This document shows, piece after piece, positions 32,300-38,231 of a stretch of DNA of 38,231 nt. Location: contig DASYYE010000502.1 of assembly GCA_035946955.1 (NCBI GenBank), positions 1 to 38,231 of the forward strand, in the 5' to 3' direction. Both the position numbers and the translations under genes were made by a program. The first letter of the stretch is position 1. Each line of letters begins with the position of its first letter. The notes beneath the pieces were generated by a model that ran no database searches, had not been told where the DNA came from, and saw nothing but the letters and a program-made list of their open reading frames with translations. This stretch comes from DASYYE01 sp035946955 (lineage in GTDB: Bacteria > Actinomycetota > Actinomycetes > Streptosporangiales > Streptosporangiaceae).

Positions 32300-34420
32300 T
32301 TACCCCGTCGTCGGGTGGGTGGGGGTTGAGCCGTTCGGCAACAGGATGTCGAAGCCATCGGGGGTGTTCAGCATGCCTGGACCTCTGCCGGGGCGGCCGG
32401 TGACCCCGTACTGCCATACCAGCGCGTGGGTGACCGGGTCGATTGCCACCATGCGGTGGTTGTAGTCATCGTTGGCCATGAAAACGCCGCTGGGCAGCAG
32501 TTCGGTCAGGGACGGGTGGTCGAGCATGCCCGGACCCGTCGCGGCGCGGTAGCGGTAGAGGATCCGCCCCTGGCGGTTGAACTCGAGGATCTGGCCGGGC
32601 AGGGAGTAGTCAGCGATGAGGTAGCGGTTGGACCCGAGTTGCTGGGGGTCCGACGGGTAGCTGATCGGCAGCTTGGCCGTCCAGACGAGTTTCCCGGTCG
32701 TGGTGTACTCGCTCACCCAGGATCCGTTGATCTCCGAGATCAGCAGGTTGCCATCTGGCAGGGGCGTGTCGCCGTTCGGTGTGCCCATCGATCTGGGCGG
32801 TGAGTGCCAGCACCTGCCATTGGTGCCGATCTGGTCCGCGACAGTCCTGTTCTTGTTGATCACCAGCACCCGGCAGTTGTCGGCGTCCGCCACCGTGATC
32901 TGGCCGTTCTTGAGCAGGTACGCGTCGTCGGGTTCATGGAGGTACCCCCGGGCCGTACCTGGTTGGCGGGGGTGGCCGTATGTCCAGAAGATCTTCCCCG
33001 ACGGGTAGGCGATCTCGACGATCGTGTTGTTCTGCTCCTGGTTGGAGATGATGGCCGAGCCGTGGTTGACGAAGAAGGCGTCGTCGGGGAAGTAGAAGCC
33101 CAGCGGGTCGTGCGGGGTCTTCGCCGACGGGTACTTCCACGTCAGGTGCATGGCGCTGTCCAGCAGCAGGAGCCGGTCGTTGCCCCGGTCCGCGATCAGC
33201 AACTGGGCACCGAAGTAGGGTGAGCCCGCGCCCGGAGCGCCTGCGGTCCCGAACGCCCGGTCCGGGTGCATCATCTGGACCGCGGAGACCAACGAACCGT
33301 TCGACTCCCCGCCGACGATCCAGGCGGTGGACCCCGACACCGCGACCGCGGCATGGGCCACCGGCACCTGGAGGCGACCGGCTGACAGCATCCCCCGCGT
33401 CGCGGGGTCGAACGCCCAGATCGTGGCCACACTGGTCGTCCCCGGATCGCCGCCCGTTGGCGCGCTCGCCTCGCCCGGGCTGAGCTGGGTCGCGCCGACG
33501 CCCGGTCTCAGGCCCTGCGGGGCAGGACTGTCGCCGCCCGCCACCAGCACTTCGCCCCCCACGGTCGCCGCTGTCGCGCCTGTCAGTGGCTCGGGGAGGT
33601 GCCCGATGACCGTTGCGCGGTGCGTCGCCGGGTCAATGGCCTGGATGACGTCCACCGGCTTGCCAGCCTTTGGCCCGGTGATGGCCAAGCCGCCGAACAC
33701 GTAGATCTGGCCTCCCAGCGCCGCGGCGGCGGGGTAGCGCACCGGCACGGGGAGGGTGGCCGCGGTGGCGAACGTGGCCCCGTTCGCCGTGGCCAGCACC
33801 GTGGCGTCCGGGTGCGCGCCGTCGTACCCACCGATGAGGTAGGTGGTGCCGCTGACCGTGACAGTCACCGAGTCCGAGCGCCGCTGGGGGAGCGAGCCCA
33901 CCGTGGCGGCGGTCCCGCGCTGCCCACCGAGGGTGAACGCCTGCACCGTCGTGACGGAGGCGACCGTCCCGCCGCCGAAGACCAGGGCACGCTGGCCGAC
34001 CAGCGCGGCCGCGGCATCGTGGAGGGGACCGGCCAGGGCACCAAGCCGCTTGACCCTCCCCGTGGCAGTATGAACGGCGAACACTCCCGAGTCCGACGCT
34101 CCGCTGGGCTTCAGCCCACCAAGGACGACGAGTTGGTCCCCCGCGCCCGCCACCGCCACCTCGCGGCTGACGGGAGTTGCCAGGTGCCATGGCAGCAGTC
34201 CGGACTCTACGGCTGGCAGCCCCTTGGGTGCGCTGACAACGCGCATGGATGAGTGGCGATGCGTGGGCGGAGGGACGGTGGTCTTCCCCGTGTGGACTGT
34301 GGTCCAGACGACGAACGCGCCTGCTGTGGCGCCTGCCGTGGCGAGTGTCGCGGCGGCGCGTATGCCACGGCGTGCGGGCAGGTGCTCCCCTGAACTCATC
34401 CTGCTATATGGCGACGCCAC
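32300..34420 (-). CDS. Exported double-propeller protein: Kelch repeats plus NHL/arylsulfotransferase-like domain
   Basis: 706 residues from GTG 34420 (ATG 34399 is an alternative). Membrane-spanning or signal segment GIRAAATLATAGATAGAFVV. Residues 85-370 carry Kelch repeats: LVVLGGLKPSG, ALVFGGGTVASV, TYLIGGYDGAH, IYVFGGLAITG, VLVAGGDSPAP, AWIVGGESNGS. Residues 390-700 form a second propeller with LLIADRGNDRLLLLD, FYFPDDAFFVNHGSAIIS, YLHEPDDAYLLKNGQITVADADNC (shown in part), NRYLIADYSLPGQILEF and VFMANDDYNHRMVAIDP, resembling NHL or arylsulfotransferase-like propellers. No active-site His set of true arylsulfotransferases is clear. It follows the mce operon by 67 bases on the same strand and may be co-transcribed with it. 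Confidence 0.82.
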   Translation of the reverse strand: MASPYSRMSSGEHLPARRGIRAAATLATAGATAGAFVVWTTVHTGKTTVPPPTHRHSSMRVVSAPKGLPAVESGLLPWHLATPVSREVAVAGAGDQLVVLGGLKPSGASDSGVFAVHTATGRVKRLGALAGPLHDAAAALVGQRALVFGGGTVASVTTVQAFTLGGQRGTAATVGSLPQRRSDSVTVTVSGTTYLIGGYDGAHPDATVLATANGATFATAATLPVPVRYPAAAALGGQIYVFGGLAITGPKAGKPVDVIQAIDPATHRATVIGHLPEPLTGATAATVGGEVLVAGGDSPAPQGLRPGVGATQLSPGEASAPTGGDPGTTSVATIWAFDPATRGMLSAGRLQVPVAHAAVAVSGSTAWIVGGESNGSLVSAVQMMHPDRAFGTAGAPGAGSPYFGAQLLIADRGNDRLLLLDSAMHLTWKYPSAKTPHDPLGFYFPDDAFFVNHGSAIISNQEQNNTIVEIAYPSGKIFWTYGHPRQPGTARGYLHEPDDAYLLKNGQITVADADNCRVLVINKNRTVADQIGTNGRCWHSPPRSMGTPNGDTPLPDGNLLISEINGSWVSEYTTTGKLVWTAKLPISYPSDPQQLGSNRYLIADYSLPGQILEFNRQGRILYRYRAATGPGMLDHPSLTELLPSGVFMANDDYNHRMVAIDPVTHALVWQYGVTGRPGRGPGMLNTPDGFDILLPNGSTPTHPTTG

Positions 34421-34487
34421 CCGGGCAGCCTACCCAGGCAGCTGCTCCCAGGCCGGCCGATCAGCGGCTTTCATCACGTTCACAGAG

Positions 34488-35651
34488 CTACGGGGTGAGG
34501 CCCAGGAGGCCGGCCAGGCCGGGGTCGGCTGGTGGGGGGACGGGCCCGCCGCGTGGGGCGTGGGCAGCGCCGCGGACATCGCCCTGGCTGGGGGGCTCTG
34601 TGCAACTGGCGTTCGTGTTCAGCGGCGGGCCGGGTGAGGTGTTCAGCCCGTTGCGGAACACCGTGCCGCCGTAACCAGCCATACAGGGCAGCGGGTTGAA
34701 GAACGTCAGCGCCAGCCCGAACGTGGCGCCCTTGTTGTTGATCGCCGTGGACCCGGCGGCGATCCCGGCCGGCAGCGCGGACAGCAGCTCCTGGAGCGCG
34801 TTGCCACGGGTCATCGACACTTCGGACGTCGTCAGCAGGTTGGCGATCAGGATGCCGAGCGCAGGGTTGCTGTCAGTCAGCAAGCGGCTCACCTGCGCAG
34901 CGGTCTGCGGTGCCTCGATGATGAGCTGGTTCAGGCTGGCGTTGGAGCCCTTCAGGGACTGGGCGAGCAGGCTCGCGTTACTGCCGAACGAGTTCAGCGC
35001 CGAGGTCTCGGCCACCTGCGTGCCCAGCACGGTCCTGCTGTCCTGGATCAGGATGGTGGTCTGCGGGATCGCTAGGTATGCACTGTGCACCAGGGCGGAC
35101 TGGCCGTCCACCAGGCCTTGCAGGTTGGTGCCCTGTGCGTTGAGGCCGGTGCCCAGCGCGTTCATCACCGAGCGCAGCGAGTTCAGCGGCAGTGAGGTGG
35201 CGAGGGTGTTGACGCTGGTCAGCAGGCTGGTGACGGGCAGCGGGAGCTGGGTGTCACGCTCGCTGATCACGCTCCCGCTGGCCAGGTACGGGCCCTGGCT
35301 GGTCTGCGGGCGCAGGTCTATGTACTCTTCGCCGACCGCTGACAGGTTGGCGACCGCGGCCTGCAGGTGGGCGGGGATCGGCGGGGCGTTGTCGTTGATG
35401 TTCAGGTCCGCCTGCACGCCGGTGGCGGTCAGCCGCAGGGCCGCCACCCGGCCGACCGAGACGCCGCGGTAGGTCACGTCCGCGTTCGGGAAGATCCCCC
35501 CGCTGTTGGCGAGGTTGAGGTGGACCACGTAGTAGCCCTGCATCCCCAGGTAGCGCCCCAGGTCCGCGTAACGCGCCGCGGTGTAGGCGAGGAACGCGAC
35601 GCCGGTCAGGAGGAAGGCGATCAGTTTGATCCGGGTGCCACGGGTGAGCAT
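34488..35651 (-). CDS. mceF: MCE family protein, last position of the operon (MceF-like)
   Basis: 387 residues, ATG 35651 overlapping the mceE stop by one base. One N-terminal TM helix (LIAFLLTGVAFLAYTAARY, about 10-28). MCE/MlaD domain: YYVVHLNLANSGGIFPNADVTYRGVSVG read in parts, RVAALRLTATGVQADLNI, and VANLSAVGEEYIDLRPQ. A long helical region (about 140-300) is expected to form part of the hexameric tunnel, and a Cys-containing C-terminal tail (CMAGYGG; ASCTEPP) follows. It is a component of an ABC-type lipid/sterol importer spanning the periplasm. The C-terminal 30 residues are Pro/Gly-rich and probably disordered. Confidence 0.92.
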   Translation of the reverse strand: MLTRGTRIKLIAFLLTGVAFLAYTAARYADLGRYLGMQGYYVVHLNLANSGGIFPNADVTYRGVSVGRVAALRLTATGVQADLNINDNAPPIPAHLQAAVANLSAVGEEYIDLRPQTSQGPYLASGSVISERDTQLPLPVTSLLTSVNTLATSLPLNSLRSVMNALGTGLNAQGTNLQGLVDGQSALVHSAYLAIPQTTILIQDSRTVLGTQVAETSALNSFGSNASLLAQSLKGSNASLNQLIIEAPQTAAQVSRLLTDSNPALGILIANLLTTSEVSMTRGNALQELLSALPAGIAAGSTAINNKGATFGLALTFFNPLPCMAGYGGTVFRNGLNTSPGPPLNTNASCTEPPSQGDVRGAAHAPRGGPVPPPADPGLAGLLGLTP

Positions 35652-36709
35652 CAGCGGCCGCCCTTCGCCTGGTGTGCGGTCGGCGGCGCGGTCTTCGGCG
35701 GCGGCACCGGGGCGATGACCGGGGGAGTGCCCTTGGCGGCCCGCACCTTCAGGTACGTGTTCAGGTAGTCGCCCTTGATGTCCTTGAGCACCTGGTTGGT
35801 GAACGGGTAGGTCAGCAGCACCTGCAGCGCCAGTGGCAGGTCCTGCCCGGCGTTGGCCAGGTTCTGCAGGGTCGGCGCGAGCTCGCGCAGGTCACGCGCG
35901 AGGCTGGACTGGCTGGCGTTGATGGTGTTCACGGCCACGCCGGTCAGGTTGTGCAGCGAGTCCAGCATGGTGACGAGCTGGGCACGTTCGTCGGCCAGCA
36001 CCTTCAGGCCCGGGGTGAAGTTGTCGAGCACGTTGCCGATCTGGGCGTCACGTGCCCGCAGCGTGGCCGACAGCGAGTCCAGCCCGTCGAGCGCGGTGAT
36101 GATGTCGCTGCGGTGGGTGTTGAGGTTGGCCAGCAGCGTGTCGATCTCGGTGAGCAGCGAGCGGACCTGGGGCTCGTTGCCGGACAGGGCGGCGTCGAGC
36201 TGGGTGGTGATGGTGTGGAACTGGGCGATACCGCCGTCGTTGAGCAGCAGCGACAGCGCGCCGAGCACTTCCTCGACGGTGGCGTTGGTGGTCGTGCGTG
36301 ACAGCGGGATCAGCGCGCCCCCGGTCAGCCTGCCTGCGGCCGGCACCCCTGGCGGCGCGGACAGCGCGATGTACTGCTCGCCGAGCAAGCTGGACTGCTG
36401 CACCTGCGCGATCGCATTGGCTGGCAGGTGCACGTTGCCGTTGACCACCATGGCGACCCGTGCGGTCCAGCTGTGTGGCGGGAGGTAGATCCGCGTCACC
36501 CGGCCGACGGGCACGTTGTTGACCTCGACGGCTGACTGCGGGACCAGGTCGACCACGTTGGCGAACTCCGCGGTCACCTGGTAGGGATGGCTGCCCAGGG
36601 ACGCCCCGCCAGGCAGCGGCAGGCTGTAGATGCCGCTGAACCCCCCAGAGCTGCACCCGGTGATCACAAGGGCGCAGACGGCGGCGCCAGCCGCCAGGGC
36701 TGCCCTCAC
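35651..36709 (-). CDS. mceE: MCE family lipoprotein (MceE/LprN-like)
   Basis: 352 residues, GTG 36709 overlapping the mceD stop by four bases (GTGA). Signal with lipobox ITGC, Cys near residue 19, followed by the MceE hallmark SGGFSGIYSLPLPGGA. MCE domain: YQVTAEFANVVDLVPQSAVEV, NNVPVGRVTRIYL, and SSLLGEQYIALSAP. A long helical domain with regular Leu spacing follows (LLTEIDTLLANLNTHRSDI, LADERAQLVTMLDSLHNL). MceE is the lipid-anchored subunit of Mce importers. The C-terminal tail is Pro-rich (PPVIAPVPPPKTAPP). Confidence 0.93.
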   Translation of the reverse strand: MRAALAAGAAVCALVITGCSSGGFSGIYSLPLPGGASLGSHPYQVTAEFANVVDLVPQSAVEVNNVPVGRVTRIYLPPHSWTARVAMVVNGNVHLPANAIAQVQQSSLLGEQYIALSAPPGVPAAGRLTGGALIPLSRTTTNATVEEVLGALSLLLNDGGIAQFHTITTQLDAALSGNEPQVRSLLTEIDTLLANLNTHRSDIITALDGLDSLSATLRARDAQIGNVLDNFTPGLKVLADERAQLVTMLDSLHNLTGVAVNTINASQSSLARDLRELAPTLQNLANAGQDLPLALQVLLTYPFTNQVLKDIKGDYLNTYLKVRAAKGTPPVIAPVPPPKTAPPTAHQAKGGR

Positions 36710-37932
36710 CGGTGCCCCCCTGCGGCCAGCGCTTCCGGTGTCCCATAGACGGTGCCCACGGACGGCAGTGGGAGTGGCGGGAGCAGGTGGACCTCCCCGG
36801 CGGTCACCGGCAGCGCACCCGCCGGGATGGCGGAGCCGGTGTCAAGCGCCGAGGTGCCGGTGGCCGCGGCGGCGTTCGTGAGGCCGCCGCCGGGGGCGCC
36901 CGGGCCGATGCTGAGCTCGTTCAGGTCACCCCGGCCGTCCAGCGTGTGGGTGGACGTGTTGTAGGCGGCGACCAGGTTGTCCACGTCCAGCGGGATCGTG
37001 TCCAGCGCCTCAGCGAGCGAGGCCCGCTCCTTCACCAGCACCGAGGTGAGCGCCGCGAGCTTGTCCACATTGGACTTGAGCAGGCCACGGTTGCTTGCGA
37101 TGAACCCCTGCACCTGCGTCAGCGCCGTGGCCAGCTCGTTCACCGAGGCTGAGAGGTCAGCCCGGTCCGCGGCCAGGAACGACGACACCTGGGCGAGCTG
37201 GTTCTCCGCGAGCTGCACCTGGCCGTTGTTGTCCTTCAGCATCGTGGTGAACCGCTGGAGGTTACTGATCGTGGCGAACAGGTTGCCCGAGTTGTTCCCG
37301 AGCGTCCGGGACAGGCCGCTGAACTGAGCGATCATGTTCTGCAGGTACTGGCCGTTGCCGGACAGGTTGGCCGCACCGGTCCTGACCAGGTTGCTCAGGG
37401 CCCCGTGCTTGTTGACGCCCAGCGGCCCAAGGTCGGCGGCGAGCTTGTTCAGGCTGGCGAAGACCTGGTCGACCTCGAGCGGCACGGCGGTGCGGCTCTC
37501 CGGGATCACCGCCCCGTCCGCGATCTGCGGGCCGCTGGTGTAGGCGGGGGTGAGCTGCACATACCGGTCCGACACCACACTGGGGGCGATCACGGCCGCC
37601 TTCGCGTCCGCGGGCACCGGTATCCCCTGGTTGATCGTCATCGTCACCCGGACGCCGGTGCCCACCGGGTGCACAGCATCGACCGTGCCCACTGGCACGC
37701 CGAGGATCCGCACGGTTGAGCCCGGGTACACGCCGATGGTCTGGCTGAAGTAGGCGGTGACCTGCTTGCCCTGGTTGGCTGCCTGGTAGACGAGTATTCC
37801 GCCGACGACCAGTGCCACGGCGAGCACGGCGGCCCCGGTCCCCATCAGCCAGCGCTGCCCCGTGGACCGGGCGATCCCGCCCAGCCTGGTCAGCCGCGGT
37901 ACGCGCCGCACACCGCGTGTTCTCCTGGTCAT
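36706..37932 (-). CDS. mceD: MCE family protein (MceD-like)
   Basis: 408 residues from ATG 37932, with GAGGTG nine bases upstream; the frame continues open to 38097 but overlaps the preceding gene. TM helix (GTGAAVLAVALVVGGILVY). MCE domain: QVTAYFSQTIGVYPGSTVRIL, GVPVGTVDAVHPVG, and APSVVSDRYVQLTPAYTSGP. A long coiled-helix region (about 150-330) and a Pro/Gly-rich tail follow. It starts 19 bases after the mceC stop and overlaps mceE, so it is part of the same operon. Confidence 0.92.
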   Translation of the reverse strand: MTRRTRGVRRVPRLTRLGGIARSTGQRWLMGTGAAVLAVALVVGGILVYQAANQGKQVTAYFSQTIGVYPGSTVRILGVPVGTVDAVHPVGTGVRVTMTINQGIPVPADAKAAVIAPSVVSDRYVQLTPAYTSGPQIADGAVIPESRTAVPLEVDQVFASLNKLAADLGPLGVNKHGALSNLVRTGAANLSGNGQYLQNMIAQFSGLSRTLGNNSGNLFATISNLQRFTTMLKDNNGQVQLAENQLAQVSSFLAADRADLSASVNELATALTQVQGFIASNRGLLKSNVDKLAALTSVLVKERASLAEALDTIPLDVDNLVAAYNTSTHTLDGRGDLNELSIGPGAPGGGLTNAAAATGTSALDTGSAIPAGALPVTAGEVHLLPPLPLPSVGTVYGTPEALAAGGHR

Positions 37933-37951
37933 CGTCGTGACACCTCGGGCC

Positions 37952-38231
37952 CTAGGGTTTCGGGGGGATGCAGCCGTGGGCGGGCACGTTGCTGGGCGCG
38001 TAGGACCTCGGCACGATCCCGCAGAGGTACACGTCGAACCAGCGGCCGTTGCCGAGTGCGTTGCCGAGCAGCCGGTAGTAGGGGCCCGCCAGGGCAAGCG
38101 CCTTGGTCAGGTTGGCCTGGTTGCGTTCCAGCAGGCTGGTCACCTGGTTGAGGGCGCGCAGCGTCGGGCCGAGCTGGGCCTGGTTGTCGCTGATCACGCC
38201 GGACAGCTGCCTGGACAGCGCCTGGGTGCCG
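37952..38231 (-). CDS. mceC: MCE family protein, C-terminal end (MceC-like; partial)
   Basis: The frame is open to the right edge of the window, so the 5' part is missing. The visible 92 residues are the end of the helical domain (QVTSLLERNQANLTKALALAG) and the typical C-terminal motif GNGRWFDVYLCGIVPRSY, seen at the end of MceA-C proteins. Stop TAG at 37952-37954. Its identification as MceC rests on the order of the operon. Confidence 0.85.
   Translation of the reverse strand, partial: GTQALSRQLSGVISDNQAQLGPTLRALNQVTSLLERNQANLTKALALAGPYYRLLGNALGNGRWFDVYLCGIVPRSYAPSNVPAHGCIPPKP

Overview
The window is GC-rich chromosomal DNA with strong GC bias at codon third positions. It carries an mce operon, a mycothiol-dependent (maleylpyruvate isomerase-type) enzyme gene, a PadR regulator and a Streptomyces-style NACHT protein. 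Together these point to a soil actinomycete (class Actinomycetes, Streptomyces or Streptosporangiales-like). The genus cannot be fixed from sequence alone. I see no phage, insertion sequence, CRISPR array or rRNA. One tRNA-Thr(GGT) gene is present.

Layout. 1-3.1 kb: two membrane-anchored or secreted proteins of unknown role, converging. 3.3-5.8 kb: a mycothiol-dependent enzyme diverges from a tightly coupled padR / membrane protein / signal peptidase I (lepB) operon; a 34-bp nested palindrome lies between them. 5.8-10.2 kb: a PP2C-like phosphatase, a probable gene remnant, and a 1,098-residue NACHT (STAND) NTPase on the opposite strand. 10.3-13.4 kb: a large exported beta-propeller/Ig-like protein. 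13.8 kb: tRNA-Thr with a perfect 14-bp hairpin downstream. 14.2-16.8 kb: a secreted double-psi-barrel (expansin/RlpA-like) protein, a DUF4232-type lipoprotein and two Mce-associated membrane proteins. 17-19.6 kb: an anti-sigma-type ATPase, a nitronate monooxygenase and two small unknown ORFs. 19.7-22.9 kb: an aminotransferase / epimerase / glycosyltransferase operon, likely making and transferring an amino sugar. 23.2-28 kb: a NodB deacetylase, an HtrA-like protease, dapE and an SGNH hydrolase. 28-34.4 kb: exported propeller proteins, a Tat-exported glycoside-hydrolase-like protein and a non-coding repeat cluster. 34.5-38.2 kb: the 3' part of an mce operon (end of mceC, then mceD, mceE, mceF), running off the right edge.

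Many products act at or outside the membrane (signal peptidase, protease, deacetylase, lipoproteins, at least four beta-propeller proteins, Mce transport proteins), so the window reads as a cell-envelope and secretion neighbourhood.

The most interesting unexplained items are: the degenerate repeat cluster at about 29.55-29.76 kb, which carries a conserved short reading frame; a possible SD-masking switch in front of dapE; the nested palindrome of the padR-lepB operon; and the NACHT protein, which has no recognisable effector. I found no single complete new system that I can assert.
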